Assembly (NCBI RefSeq): GCF_024295625.1
Contig: NZ_JANCOJ010000006.1
Span: forward strand, 21,159 to 85,158
Reading direction: 5' to 3'
Length of the DNA: 64,000 nucleotides
Source: Streptococcus sp. CF8_St5-11
GTDB taxonomy: Bacteria; Bacillota; Bacilli; Lactobacillales; Streptococcaceae
Under the pieces are notes generated by a model. That model did not search any database. It worked only from the letters and a program-made list of their open reading frames with translations, and was not told the DNA's origin. Each line of letters begins with the position of its first letter. The stretch's first letter is position 1. Below are positions 48,429-58,078 of this stretch, in pieces. The position numbers and the translations under genes were made by a program.

Positions 48429-49787
48429 GTGTCACAAGAAGAGCAATTTTGGTCTCGTTTTTTAGAATTAGCCCAATTACAACTAAAAGATAGTGCGTAT
48501 GACTTTTTTGTCGCTGATTCAAAATTAGTCAAAATCGATGGAGAGACAGCTACCATTTATCTTGATGGAAATTATAAAGAATTGTTTTGGGAAACAAATC
48601 TAAAAAATGCTTTGATCACAGCTAGCTTTGAAGTCTACAATACAGATTTGAAGTTCCATTTCGTTTTTGAAGATACCGAAGAAATTCCTAGTAATCATAG
48701 CAGTGAGAATAGGAGACTGTCTTCAGGTAGCTTAACAACCGAACCGTTACCTAAAATTGATACAGGTCTGAAATCGAAGTATACCTTTGATAATTTTGTG
48801 CAAGGGGATGGAAATATTTGGGCGAAAGCAGCAGCGCTTGCAGTTTCTGAAAATCTTGCAACAACTTACAACCCTCTCTTTATCTATGGTGGACCAGGGC
48901 TTGGAAAGACTCACCTATTGAATGCAATTGGAAATCAAATCCTAGAAAATATTCCAAATGCACGGGTTAAGTATGTCCCAGCAGAAACCTTTATTAATGA
49001 ATTTTTAGAGCACCTTCGATTAGGAGAAATGAAGACGTTCAAGAATACCTATCGAAGTTTAGATCTTTTATTGATCGATGATATCCAATCACTTGGTGGT
49101 AAAAAAGTCACGACTCAAGAGGAATTCTTTAATACCTTTAATGCCCTCCATAGCGACAACAAACAGATTGTTCTAACAAGTGATCGAAGTCCAGATCATT
49201 TAGATAGTCTTGAAGAGCGGTTAGTTACTCGTTTCAAATGGGGACTAACTCAAAATATAACACCACCTGATTTTGAAACTCGGATTGCCATCTTACGGAA
49301 TAAAATTGAAGATCTAGACTATATTTTTCCTAATGACACACTAGAATATCTAGCTGGTCAGTTTGATTCAAATGTCCGAGACTTAGAGGGTGCCTTAAAT
49401 GATATTTCTTTAATGGCGAAGGTAAAGAAACTAAAAGAAATTACGATCGATGTTGCAGCTGAAGCTATTCGAGCTCGTAAAAATGATAATAGCAAGACGC
49501 TTGTCATCCCTATTGAAAAAATTCAGGAAGCAGTTGGAGCCTTCTATGGAGTCAGTGTAAAAGAAATCAAAGGTTCTCGAAGAGTTCAGAATATTGTCCT
49601 AGCACGACAAGTGGCTATGTATCTTTCAAGAGAGATGACGGACAACTCACTTCCTCGAATCGGAAAAGAATTCGGTGGGAAAGACCACACGACTGTCATT
49701 CATGCCTATGAAAAAATTAAAAGTATGGTCGATACAGATGATAATCTTCGACTCGAAATTCAAAGCATCAAGAAAAAATTAAATTAA
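48429..49787 (+). CDS. dnaA: DnaA replication initiator
   Basis: 452 residues, GTG start with GGAGGG upstream. Domain I occupies about 1-85. A linker leads to the AAA+ domain, with Walker [13 protein letters not shown] near 153, Walker [13 protein letters not shown] near 215 and sensor motifs. Domain IV has the DnaA signature [14 protein letters not shown] near 417. It binds the boxes on both sides of its own gene and melts the origin. Flanked by parB and dnaN in the standard firmicute order. Confidence 0.98.
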   Translation: MSQEEQFWSRFLELAQLQLKDSAYDFFVADSKLVKIDGETATIYLDGNYKELFWETNLKNALITASFEVYNTDLKFHFVFEDTEEIPSNHSSENRRLSSGSLTTEPLPKIDTGLKSKYTFDNFVQGDGNIWAKAAALAVSENLATTYNPLFIYGGPGLGKTHLLNAIGNQILENIPNARVKYVPAETFINEFLEHLRLGEMKTFKNTYRSLDLLLIDDIQSLGGKKVTTQEEFFNTFNALHSDNKQIVLTSDRSPDHLDSLEERLVTRFKWGLTQNITPPDFETRIAILRNKIEDLDYIFPNDTLEYLAGQFDSNVRDLEGALNDISLMAKVKKLKEITIDVAAEAIRARKNDNSKTLVIPIEKIQEAVGAFYGVSVKEIKGSRRVQNIVLARQVAMYLSREMTDNSLPRIGKEFGGKDHTTVIHAYEKIKSMVDTDDNLRLEIQSIKKKLN

Positions 49788-49789
49788 TC

Positions 49790-49911
49790 TGTGGATAACT
49801 TTCTATAAAATTCTAGGGGTTATGCACAATTTTTAAACAAGTAACTTTTTAAGTCGTAGATAGGATTCTGAGAGTTTTCCACAACTTCCACACAACCTAC
49901 TATTACTATTA
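49790..49911. other. oriC right part: DnaA boxes and DnaA-trio unwinding element
   Basis: Boxes: TGTGGATAA (49790, perfect), TTATGCACA (49820, 8 of 9), TTTTCCACA (49875, 8 of 9) and ACTTCCACA (49884, 7 of 9). Immediately after come five triplets CTA-CTA-TTA-CTA-TTA (49897-49911), the complement of DnaA-trios, followed by AT-rich DNA up to dnaN. This is the arrangement of the basal unwinding element defined in Bacillus subtilis. Confidence 0.85.
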
Positions 49912-49946
49912 ACTTACTAATAATAAAATAAATAAAAGGAATGACC

Positions 49947-51083
49947 ATGATAAATTTCTCTATTAACAAAACTTTATTTTTACAAGCACTAAATACTACA
50001 AAAAGAGCGATCAGTTCAAAAAATGCTATTCCAATCCTCTCAACAATTAAAATAGATGTAACTCCAGAAGGAGTTGCCTTATCTGGATCTAATGGCCAAA
50101 TTTCAATTGAAAACTTTATTTCTATTAAAGATGAAAATGCAGGTTTATTAGTGACTTCTCCAGGTTCTATTTTATTGGAAGCAACTTTCTTTATTAATGT
50201 GGTTTCAAGTTTACCAGATGTTACTTTAGATTTTAAAGAGATTGAACAAAAACAAGTTCTCTTAACAAGTGGTAAATCAGAAATTACACTTAAAGGAAAA
50301 GATGCAGATCAATATCCACGTATCCAAGAAATTGCTGCAAGTAATCCATTAGTTTTGGAAACAAAATTATTAAAACAATTGATTAATGAAACGGCATTTG
50401 CAGCAAGTGTACAAGAGAGTCGTCCAATTTTGACAGGCGTTCACTTTGTTTTATCAGATAATAAAGAGCTAAAAACAGTAGCAACAGACTCTCACCGTAT
50501 GAGTCAAAAAGTGATTACACTGGAGAAAAATGGAGATAACTTTGATGTTGTCATCCCAAGTCGTTCTCTTCGTGAATTTACCTCTGTTTTTTCTGATGAT
50601 ATTGAAACAGTTGAAGTTTTCTTTGCTAACAATCAAATCCTCTTTAGAAGTGAACACATTAGTTTCTATACCCGTTTGCTAGAAGGAAATTACCCTGATA
50701 CAGACCGTCTCATTCCAACAGAATTCAATACAGAGGCAACCTTCAATGTAGCCAACCTTCGATTTGCAATGGAGCGTGCTCGTCTTCTTTCAAATGCGAC
50801 TCAAAACGGAACGGTTAAATTAGAGTTCAAAAATGGAGTGGTTTCATCCCACGTTCATTCACCAGAAGTTGGACGAGTAAATGAAGAGATCGATACTAGC
50901 GCCGTTTCAGGAGAGGATTTGTCTATTAGCTTTAATCCAACTTATTTGATTGAGGCGCTCAAAGCTATTGACAGTGAACAAGTTGTGATTCGTTTTATTT
51001 CTTCTGTTAGACCGTTTACCTTGGTTCCAGAAGGAAATGAACAAGGGTTCATTCAATTAATTACGCCAGTTCGCACGAATTAA
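49947..51083 (+). CDS. dnaN: DNA polymerase III beta subunit (sliding clamp)
   Basis: 378 residues from the second in-frame ATG (49947), which has AAAGGA 6 bases upstream; the ATG at 49941 abuts that site. Three clamp domains are evident, beginning MINFSINKTLFLQALN and ending MQ-type IQLITPVRTN. It holds the polymerase on DNA as a ring dimer. Follows dnaA through the oriC right part. Confidence 0.97.
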   Translation: MINFSINKTLFLQALNTTKRAISSKNAIPILSTIKIDVTPEGVALSGSNGQISIENFISIKDENAGLLVTSPGSILLEATFFINVVSSLPDVTLDFKEIEQKQVLLTSGKSEITLKGKDADQYPRIQEIAASNPLVLETKLLKQLINETAFAASVQESRPILTGVHFVLSDNKELKTVATDSHRMSQKVITLEKNGDNFDVVIPSRSLREFTSVFSDDIETVEVFFANNQILFRSEHISFYTRLLEGNYPDTDRLIPTEFNTEATFNVANLRFAMERARLLSNATQNGTVKLEFKNGVVSSHVHSPEVGRVNEEIDTSAVSGEDLSISFNPTYLIEALKAIDSEQVVIRFISSVRPFTLVPEGNEQGFIQLITPVRTN

Positions 51084-51095
51084 CAAAGGTGAATC

Positions 51096-51287
51096 ATGTA
51101 TACGTTAGGTGATTTTGTAGAAATGAAAAAGCCTCACGCTTGTGTGATAAAAGAAACAGGCAAGAAGGCAAATCGTTGGGAAATTACGCGACTTGGTGCA
51201 GATATAAAAATCAAGTGTAGCAATTGTGATCATGTGGTCATGATGAGTCGTCATGATTTTGAACAGAAAATGAAGAAAGTATTATAA
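51096..51287 (+). CDS. DUF951 protein
   Basis: 63 residues. The family pattern is clear: LGDFVEMKKPHACV near 4-17, NRWEITRLGADIKIKC near 26-41 and the CxxC pair CSNCDHVVMM near 41-50, with a third Cys at position 16 possibly completing a metal site. Found just after dnaN in most streptococci and 12 bp downstream here, so it is probably cotranscribed. Function not established. Confidence 0.9.
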   Translation: MYTLGDFVEMKKPHACVIKETGKKANRWEITRLGADIKIKCSNCDHVVMMSRHDFEQKMKKVL

Positions 51288-51320
51288 AAGGTTCAGTCAC
51301 TTATGTGACCGAACCTTTTC
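51286..51320. terminator. Bidirectional terminator between DUF951 and the YehR-like gene
   Basis: AAAAGGTTCAGTCAC pairs with GTGACCGAACCTTTT with one mismatch; A and T runs flank both sides. Confidence 0.9.
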
Positions 51321-51322
51321 AA

Positions 51323-51820
51323 TTATTTTAATTCTTCAAATTTTCCATTTTTAACTTCTTTGAAACCACTTTGTTTTAACATATCAACAGTTGACTTGTA
51401 GCTGACATAGTCGACTTTTTTATCTTGTCGGGTAGTCAATAAATTCTTTTCAATCAGTTGATCTAAATTCGCTTTTTCATAATTGAGAGTTGTTGTTTCA
51501 ACCATGTATTTATCATTGAACTCAGCAGAATGAGTAAATCCTTTGACGTCTTTGTTATCTTCCTCGTATTTGTCAACTATTTCTTTTAATTGATCTTTTG
51601 CAACTCCAGCTTCTTTGTAGTAAATAGTATTAATGGTTTGGTTACTAATTGTTTTATCGCCTTTGTGTTCAAATGTTACTCGAATATCTACTTTTCCATC
51701 TTGGTTAATCTTTTGAAGATAGGATTTTTGAACAGATTGTTGTCCACAAGCTCCAAGAAGAAAGAGTGTAAAGATAGCGATTAAAGAAAGGGAAATAGAT
51801 TTCCATGTTTGTTTTTTCAT
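51323..51820 (-). CDS. YehR-like (DUF1307) lipoprotein
   Basis: 165 residues. Signal peptide ending in lipobox LGAC near residue 25. The mature domain matches the DUF1307/YehR pattern, with VTFEHKGDKTISNQT near 48-62 and GFTHSAEFNDKY near 94-105. A surface-anchored protein of unknown role. The only minus-strand gene right of oriC in this window, so it is transcribed against the replication fork. Confidence 0.85.
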   Translation of the reverse strand: MKKQTWKSISLSLIAIFTLFLLGACGQQSVQKSYLQKINQDGKVDIRVTFEHKGDKTISNQTINTIYYKEAGVAKDQLKEIVDKYEEDNKDVKGFTHSAEFNDKYMVETTTLNYEKANLDQLIEKNLLTTRQDKKVDYVSYKSTVDMLKQSGFKEVKNGKFEELK

Positions 51821-51997
51821 TTGAAAAACTCCTTTGTTAGTTGTTAAATAAAGTATACCATATTTATCTTTTTAGAACGTTACAGTTTGATGAAAAAATC
51901 TAGTTTCAAAGGTCATGAAATATTTCATTTTTCATCACTTGTCTTTTGAATTATGTTATAATAAAAGAGATTGAAATTTGAACGGAGAAAAAGAAAA

Positions 51998-53113
51998 ATG
52001 GCATTAACAGCAGGTATCGTTGGCTTACCAAACGTTGGTAAATCAACCCTATTTAACGCAATTACAAAAGCAGGAGCAGAGGCCGCAAACTATCCCTTTG
52101 CGACCATTGATCCAAACGTCGGTATGGTAGAAGTTCCTGATGAACGACTACAAAAATTAACTGAAATGATTACTCCTAAGAAGACAGTTCCGACCACTTT
52201 TGAATTTACAGATATTGCTGGAATTGTAAAAGGTGCATCAAAAGGAGAAGGTCTTGGTAATAAATTCTTGGCTAACATCCGTGAAGTAGATGCTATTGTC
52301 CATGTGGTACGTGCTTTTGATGATGAAAATGTCATGCGGGAGCAAGGGCGTGAAGATGCCTTTGTCGATCCACTGGCAGATATCGATACTATCAATTTAG
52401 AATTAATTTTAGCCGACTTAGAGTCTGTTAATAAACGTTATGCGCGTGTAGAAAAAATTGCTCGGACACAAAAAGATAAAGATTCCGTTGAAGAATTTAA
52501 TGTTCTACAAAAAATCAAACCAGTTCTTGAAGATGGTAAATCAGCTCGGACGATTGAATTCACAGAGGAAGAACAAAAAGTGGTGAAGGGACTTTTCCTT
52601 TTGACTACCAAACCAGTTCTTTATGTAGCCAATGTGGATGAAGATGTTGTTGCAGATCCAGATTCTATCGAGTATGTGAAGCAAATTCGTGACTTTGCGG
52701 CGACAGAGAATGCGGAAGTAGTTGTGATTTCTGCGCGTGCTGAGGAAGAAATTTCTGAGCTAGATGATGCAGATAAACAAGAATTTTTAGAGGCGATTGG
52801 CCTAACAGAGTCTGGAGTTGATAAACTTACGCGTGCAGCTTATCACTTGTTGGGACTTGGCACTTATTTCACAGCTGGTGAAAAAGAAGTGCGTGCTTGG
52901 ACCTTCAAACGTGGCATGAAAGCTCCTCAAGCAGCTGGAATCATCCACTCCGATTTTGAAAAAGGATTTATTCGTGCCGTGACTATGTCCTACGATGATT
53001 TGGTCAAATACGGTTCTGAAAAGGCTGTAAAAGAAGCAGGACGCTTGCGCGAAGAAGGAAAAGAATATGTTGTCCAAGATGGGGACATCATGGAATTCCG
53101 TTTTAATGTATAA
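51998..53113 (+). CDS. ychF: YchF/OLA1-type redox-regulated ATPase
   Basis: 371 residues from the ATG at 51998, which has GGAG 10 bases upstream; a longer frame start has no support. Begins [20 protein letters not shown] with P-loop GLPNVGKST. The YchF-specific NVDE near 205 replaces the usual NKxD, explaining preference for ATP. A C-terminal TGS domain follows near 280-365. It associates with ribosomes. A TGT-TATAAT extended -10 (51954-51962) lies upstream. Confidence 0.96.
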   Translation: MALTAGIVGLPNVGKSTLFNAITKAGAEAANYPFATIDPNVGMVEVPDERLQKLTEMITPKKTVPTTFEFTDIAGIVKGASKGEGLGNKFLANIREVDAIVHVVRAFDDENVMREQGREDAFVDPLADIDTINLELILADLESVNKRYARVEKIARTQKDKDSVEEFNVLQKIKPVLEDGKSARTIEFTEEEQKVVKGLFLLTTKPVLYVANVDEDVVADPDSIEYVKQIRDFAATENAEVVVISARAEEEISELDDADKQEFLEAIGLTESGVDKLTRAAYHLLGLGTYFTAGEKEVRAWTFKRGMKAPQAAGIIHSDFEKGFIRAVTMSYDDLVKYGSEKAVKEAGRLREEGKEYVVQDGDIMEFRFNV

Positions 53114-53133
53114 GAGAGTTAAAAAGATGTAAA

Positions 53134-53162
53134 GGTTGGAAAAAATATTTCCAACCCTTTTA
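53134..53162 (+). terminator. Terminator of ychF
   Basis: GGTTGGAAA pairs with TTTCCAACC around a 5-base loop, followed by CTTTT. Confidence 0.8.
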
Positions 53163-53181
53163 GTGTTTTGAAAGGAAAGAG

Positions 53182-53751
53182 ATGACGAAATTAATTGTTG
53201 GATTGGGAAATCCAGGTGATAAGTATTTTGAAACCAAACACAATGTAGGCTTTATGTTAGTTGATCAAATGGCAAAGTCTTTAAATCTTACTTTCTCCCA
53301 TGATAAGATTTTTCAAGCTGATATCGCCTCAACATTTTTGAATGGAGAAAAGGTCTATTTTGTAAAGCCGACCACTTTCATGAATGAGAGTGGAAAAGCA
53401 GTCCATGCCCTTCTGACTTATTATGGTCTGGATATTGAAGATCTTTTGGTTATTTACGATGATTTAGATATGGAAGTTGGTAAGATTCGTCTTCGAGCTA
53501 AAGGATCAGCTGGAGGTCATAACGGAATCAAATCGATTATCAATCATATTGGAACTCAGACTTTTTATCGAATTAAGATTGGAATTGGAAGACCTAAGCA
53601 GGGCATGTCAGTTGTTCATCATGTTTTAGGGAAATTTGATAAAGACGATTACATCACTATTCTACAAACAATTGATCGAGTAGAAGAAGCGGTTAACGAT
53701 TACTTGGTAGAAGAAAATTTTGAAAGAAGCATGCAGAAATACAACGGGTAA
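53182..53751 (+). CDS. pth: Peptidyl-tRNA hydrolase
   Basis: 189 residues. [20 protein letters not shown] (about 4-23) contains the catalytic His; [15 protein letters not shown] near 60-75 and [12 protein letters not shown] near 108-119 complete the active site. It recycles peptidyl-tRNAs that fall off the ribosome. First gene of a long run leading through mfd to ftsH. Confidence 0.97.
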   Translation: MTKLIVGLGNPGDKYFETKHNVGFMLVDQMAKSLNLTFSHDKIFQADIASTFLNGEKVYFVKPTTFMNESGKAVHALLTYYGLDIEDLLVIYDDLDMEVGKIRLRAKGSAGGHNGIKSIINHIGTQTFYRIKIGIGRPKQGMSVVHHVLGKFDKDDYITILQTIDRVEEAVNDYLVEENFERSMQKYNG

Positions 53752-53755
53752 GTAG

Positions 53756-56700
53756 ATGAATGTAATTGATTTAGTGAGTCAAAACTCCAACCTTCTATCC
53801 TGGCAACAAGGTTTACAAAAAAATAATAGGGAATTGATCTTAGGATTATCTGCGACCACAAAGGCTATTGTAATGGCTTCAGCCTTTGATTCTATTGAAA
53901 AAGCAGTCCTCATCACTTCCAGTTATAACGAAGCAGAACGATTGGCCAGTGATTTTATTGCCCTACTTGGAGAAGAGAAAGTCCATACATTTTTGGGAGA
54001 TGATAACCCTTTAGCAGAATTTGTTTTTGCTTCACAAGAAAGGCAATTTGCACGATTAGAGGCTTTGAACTTTTTATGCCAAGAAGATCGTCAAGGCATC
54101 CTTGTGACCAATGTGAGTGGTATAAAACTACTATTACCTTCTCCTAAAGTTTTTGCATCTAGCATTTTTCAATTGAAGGTTGGTCAAGAAATAGACTTAA
54201 CTACTCTGAGTGAAACATTACAGAAGATTGGCTACCAAAAGGTGAGCCAAGTTTTGCAACAGGGAGAGTTTAGTCTACGAGGAGATATTTTAGATATCTT
54301 TGAGATCGACCAACTCCAACCCTATCGGATTGAATTTTTCGGAGATGAGATTGATGGAATCCGAATCTTTGACCCAGAAAGTCAGCGTTCTGTTGAAAAT
54401 GTTGAAGAAGTTCAACTTAAGGCAGTGAGTGATCTATTGTTGCAAGAGGAAGATTTTATACGTGGTCAGCAGCAAATCGAACAATTGCAAGAACAGAGTG
54501 CAAATGAAGAATTTAAATCTTATCTAGCAGAAATTCTGGGAGATATTTCTCAAAGGAAACTCCATCCGGATCTTAGAAAATTTATTAGTTTCTTTTACAA
54601 GAAACAATATACCCTATTCGATTATCTCCCTAAACACACTCCAGTCTTTCTGGATGATTATCAAAAAATAGCAGATCAAATAGCGAGATTTGAACTAGAT
54701 ACAGCTAATCTCTTGACGGAAGATTTACATAAAAATAGAGCTTCTTCTCGCCAAGTGTATTTTGCAGACACCAGTACAACATTACGAAAATATACGCCTG
54801 CAACTTATTTTTCAAACTTTCAAAAAGGATTGGGAAATCTGAAGTTTGATCATTTGTATCAATTCAATCAATATCCCATGCAGGAGTTTTTTGGACAATT
54901 TGATTTACTAAAAGAGGAAATTGAACGGTATCGAAAATCAAACTATACTGTTATTGTCCAAGCAATTTCTCATCACAATCTTCAACAGCTCCATAAAAAT
55001 TTAGAAGAGTATGGGATTCGATTAGATTATATTGATGGGGATACGATCATTCCTCAAGCTAGTCAATTAGTCGTTGGAGGATTAGCTCACGGTTTTCAAT
55101 TTGTTGATGAAAAAATTGTCTACATTACAGAATCAGAGATTTATCAGAAAAAGATCAAACGAAAGATTCGCAGGCAAAATATTTCCAATGCAGAACGCCT
55201 AAAAAATTATAATGAATTGGAAAAAGGGGACTATGTTGTTCACCAAGTTCATGGTATTGGTCAATATTTGGGAATTGAAACGATTGAAATTTCGGGTGTC
55301 CATCGTGATTATGTCTCCATTCAATATCAAAATGGAGATCGCATCTCGATTCCTGTCGATCAGATTCAGATGTTGTCCAAATACGTTGCAAGTGATGGAA
55401 AAACGCCAAAAATTAACAAGTTAAATGATGGGCGTTTCCAAAAAACGAAGCAAAAGGTTCAGACCCAGGTGGAGGACATTGCGGATGATTTGATAAAACT
55501 TTATGCGGAGCGTAGTCAATTAGAAGGCTTTGCCTATTCCAAAGATGATGAAAACCAAGAGGCTTTTGAACAAGATTTTCCATATATTGAAACAGATGAT
55601 CAATTACGTTCCATTGAAGAAATTAAAAAAGATATGGAATCGAATTGTCCGATGGATCGATTGCTGGTTGGAGACGTCGGTTTTGGAAAAACAGAGGTCG
55701 CTATGCGAGCAGCCTTTAAGGCAGTAAATGATCATAAACAAGTAGCAGTGCTGGTTCCTACCACGGTTCTTGCCCAACAACATTATGCCAATTTTAAGGA
55801 GCGTTTTGAATCTTTTGCAGTAGAGGTTGCTGTTTTAAGCCGTTTCCAGAGTAAGGCAGAGCAGAAAGAAACGCTTGAAAAGTTGAAAAAAGGACGAGTG
55901 GATATTATTATTGGAACTCACCGGCTCTTGTCCAAAGATGTTGTTTTTTCAGACTTAGGCTTAATCGTGATCGATGAAGAACAACGTTTTGGAGTGAAGC
56001 ACAAAGAAACCTTGAAAGAATTGAAAAAAAAGGTGGATGTGCTTACCTTGACAGCTACCCCTATACCTCGAACTCTTCATATGTCTATGCTAGGAATTCG
56101 AGATTTGTCTGTCATCGAAACACCTCCGACCAATCGGTATCCTGTGCAAACTTTTGTACTAGAGACTAATCCAACCATTATTCGAGATGCTGTGTTGCGG
56201 GAGATGGATCGTGGAGGACAGGCCTATTATCTTTACAATAAGGTAGATACAATTGAACAAAAGGTGTCTGAATTAAAAGAGTTGATTCCAGAAGCTTCGA
56301 TTGGCTTTGTTCATGGTCAGATGAGTGAAGTTCGCCTGGAAAATACCCTGTTGGATTTCATTAATGGCGAATACGATGTCTTAGTGACGACAACCATTAT
56401 TGAGACAGGTGTGGATATTCCAAATGCCAATACACTCTTTATTGAAAATGCGGATCATATGGGACTTTCAACTCTTTATCAACTAAGAGGTCGTGTGGGA
56501 CGAAGCAATCGAATTGCTTATGCTTATTTGATGTATCGTCCAGACAAATCTCTTACAGAAGTGTCTGAAAAACGTTTAGAAGCTATTAAAGGTTTTACTG
56601 AGTTGGGGTCTGGATTTAAAATTGCTATGCGAGATTTATCGATCCGTGGAGCAGGGAATATCCTTGGAGCTTCTCAATCTGGTTTCATCGATTCAGTTGG

Positions 56701-57250
56701 TTTTGAAATGTATTCTCAATTGTTAGAAGAAGCTATTGCTAAGAAACAAGGCCAAGAGCATCGCAGACAAAAGAGCAATGCAGAGTTGAACCTTCAAATA
56801 GATGCGTATTTACCTAATGAATATATTTCAGATCAACGTCAAAAAATTGAAATTTACAAACAAATTCGTGAAATGGATTCTGCAACGGACTATGAATACT
56901 TGCAAGATGAATTGATCGATCGTTTTGGAGAATATCCAGATGTTGTCGCCTACCTACTTGAAATTGGTTTAGTGAAAGCTTACTTGGATCAAGTCTTTGT
57001 CCGTCTTGTTGAAAGAAAACAACAAAAAGTGACAGTGAAATTTGAACCTATTGCCAAACAACTGTTTTTAACACAGGATTATTTCAAAGCTCTGTCAATG
57101 ACACAGTTAAAGGCACAGATTGCAGAAGAAAAGGGATTAATTGAAGTGATCTTCGATATTCGAAATAAGAAAGATTTTGAAATTTTGGAAGCTCTGAAGC
57201 AATTTGGTCAAACCTTATTGGAAATTAAACAGGAAAAAGAAAAGGACTAG
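53756..57250 (+). CDS. mfd: Mfd, transcription-repair coupling factor
   Basis: 1164 residues. UvrB-like N-terminal module, RNA-polymerase interaction domain with KGDYVVHQVHGIGQYLG near 490-506, then the translocase domains with Walker A GDVGFGKTEVAMRA near 640, IDEEQRFG box near 742, and motif VI QLRGRVGRSNR near 910; a C-terminal TRCF domain follows. It removes stalled RNA polymerase and recruits UvrA. Starts 4 bp after pth. Confidence 0.97.
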   Translation: MNVIDLVSQNSNLLSWQQGLQKNNRELILGLSATTKAIVMASAFDSIEKAVLITSSYNEAERLASDFIALLGEEKVHTFLGDDNPLAEFVFASQERQFARLEALNFLCQEDRQGILVTNVSGIKLLLPSPKVFASSIFQLKVGQEIDLTTLSETLQKIGYQKVSQVLQQGEFSLRGDILDIFEIDQLQPYRIEFFGDEIDGIRIFDPESQRSVENVEEVQLKAVSDLLLQEEDFIRGQQQIEQLQEQSANEEFKSYLAEILGDISQRKLHPDLRKFISFFYKKQYTLFDYLPKHTPVFLDDYQKIADQIARFELDTANLLTEDLHKNRASSRQVYFADTSTTLRKYTPATYFSNFQKGLGNLKFDHLYQFNQYPMQEFFGQFDLLKEEIERYRKSNYTVIVQAISHHNLQQLHKNLEEYGIRLDYIDGDTIIPQASQLVVGGLAHGFQFVDEKIVYITESEIYQKKIKRKIRRQNISNAERLKNYNELEKGDYVVHQVHGIGQYLGIETIEISGVHRDYVSIQYQNGDRISIPVDQIQMLSKYVASDGKTPKINKLNDGRFQKTKQKVQTQVEDIADDLIKLYAERSQLEGFAYSKDDENQEAFEQDFPYIETDDQLRSIEEIKKDMESNCPMDRLLVGDVGFGKTEVAMRAAFKAVNDHKQVAVLVPTTVLAQQHYANFKERFESFAVEVAVLSRFQSKAEQKETLEKLKKGRVDIIIGTHRLLSKDVVFSDLGLIVIDEEQRFGVKHKETLKELKKKVDVLTLTATPIPRTLHMSMLGIRDLSVIETPPTNRYPVQTFVLETNPTIIRDAVLREMDRGGQAYYLYNKVDTIEQKVSELKELIPEASIGFVHGQMSEVRLENTLLDFINGEYDVLVTTTIIETGVDIPNANTLFIENADHMGLSTLYQLRGRVGRSNRIAYAYLMYRPDKSLTEVSEKRLEAIKGFTELGSGFKIAMRDLSIRGAGNILGASQSGFIDSVGFEMYSQLLEEAIAKKQGQEHRRQKSNAELNLQIDAYLPNEYISDQRQKIEIYKQIREMDSATDYEYLQDELIDRFGEYPDVVAYLLEIGLVKAYLDQVFVRLVERKQQKVTVKFEPIAKQLFLTQDYFKALSMTQLKAQIAEEKGLIEVIFDIRNKKDFEILEALKQFGQTLLEIKQEKEKD

Positions 57251-57318
57251 CAGTTCTTAGCTCATTTTTCGCATTTTATGTATAAAAAATGATACAATAC
57301 TATGTTAGAGGTGACAGT

Positions 57319-57585
57319 ATGAGATTAGATAAATATTTAAAAGTTTCTCGCATTATTAAGCGTCGTCCTGTTGCAAAGGAAGTTGCAGATAAAGGGCGGA
57401 TCAAAGTCAATGGAGTATTAGCCAAAAGTTCAACGGATTTGAAAGTGAATGATCAAATTGAAGTTCGTTTTGGAAATAAAGTATTGACGGTTAAAGTCTT
57501 GGAAATGTTGGATAGTACAAAAAAAGAAGATGCATCCAAAATGTACGAAATAATTAGTGAAACAAGGATAGAAGAAGATGCCTAA
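57319..57585 (+). CDS. rqcP: RqcP-type S4-domain protein
   Basis: 88 residues from the ATG at 57319, with AGAGGTG 5 bases upstream. S4 domain: [20 protein letters not shown] followed by [13 protein letters not shown] and INDQIEV-type residues. The Bacillus homologue (YabO) assists poly-alanine tailing with RqcH on stalled 50S subunits. Overlaps divIC by 8 bp. Confidence 0.9.
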   Translation: MRLDKYLKVSRIIKRRPVAKEVADKGRIKVNGVLAKSSTDLKVNDQIEVRFGNKVLTVKVLEMLDSTKKEDASKMYEIISETRIEEDA

Positions 57586-57946
57586 AAATATCGTTCAAAT
57601 GAACAATAAATATATCAAAGACGAAAGTCAGCGAAAACGTTTTTTAGAAGAAGAAAGAAAAAAACGCAATCGTTTTCTGGGGCTTGTCTTGATATTGGTC
57701 ATGTTATTATTTATTCTTCCAACTTATAATTTAGCCCAGAGCTATCAATCGCTACAAGATAAAAAAGAACAATACAAACAGTTGGAAAAAGAGTATAAAG
57801 AAACAAGTGAACAAAAAGAATACCAACAAGACATCGCTAAAAAATTAAAAGACGATGATTATGCAACAAAATATGCACGCGCTAAGTATTCTTTTTCAAA
57901 AGATGGTGAATATGTTTATACCATCCCAGATTTACTCCCCCAATAA
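57578..57946 (+). CDS. divIC: DivIC/FtsB-like septum formation initiator
   Basis: 122 residues, a bitopic membrane protein: basic cytoplasmic N-terminus (about 1-28), one membrane helix [20 protein letters not shown] (about 33-52), then an extracellular coiled coil (about 55-95) and a short C-terminal region with [19 protein letters not shown], typical of DivIC. Works with FtsL and DivIB in the divisome. Overlaps rqcP by 8 bp. Confidence 0.93.
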   Translation: MPKNIVQMNNKYIKDESQRKRFLEEERKKRNRFLGLVLILVMLLFILPTYNLAQSYQSLQDKKEQYKQLEKEYKETSEQKEYQQDIAKKLKDDDYATKYARAKYSFSKDGEYVYTIPDLLPQ

Positions 57947-57949
57947 CCG

Positions 57950-58078
57950 ATGGAAAATATCTTACAAACAGTTAAACAATTCCTTGAATTTTCGGATGAA
58001 AAATTAGAGGAATTAAAAAAGAAAAACCAAATGATTAAACTTCAAAAGGATGAAAAAGAAAGGAATACAGGTGTCTAA
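57950..58078 (+). CDS. Small conserved protein between divIC and the serine hydrolase
   Basis: 42 codons read directly: begins MENILQTVKQFLEFSDEKLE and ends KERNTGV. It is a charged, probably fully helical, cytoplasmic peptide. The ATG follows the divIC stop by 3 bp and its stop overlaps the downstream gene, so it lies in a tightly packed operon. A similar tiny gene occupies this place in pneumococcus (SP_0009, as I recall). No strong ribosome site is visible, suggesting coupling to divIC. Function unknown. Confidence 0.7.
   Translation: MENILQTVKQFLEFSDEKLEELKKKNQMIKLQKDEKERNTGV

Noticed and set aside
58050..58070. ATG at 58050 as start of the serine hydrolase
   Set aside because: It abuts AAAGG with no spacing, while the in-frame GTG at 58071 has AAAGGA at 5 bases and begins a clean signal peptide. 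Kept as an alternative.
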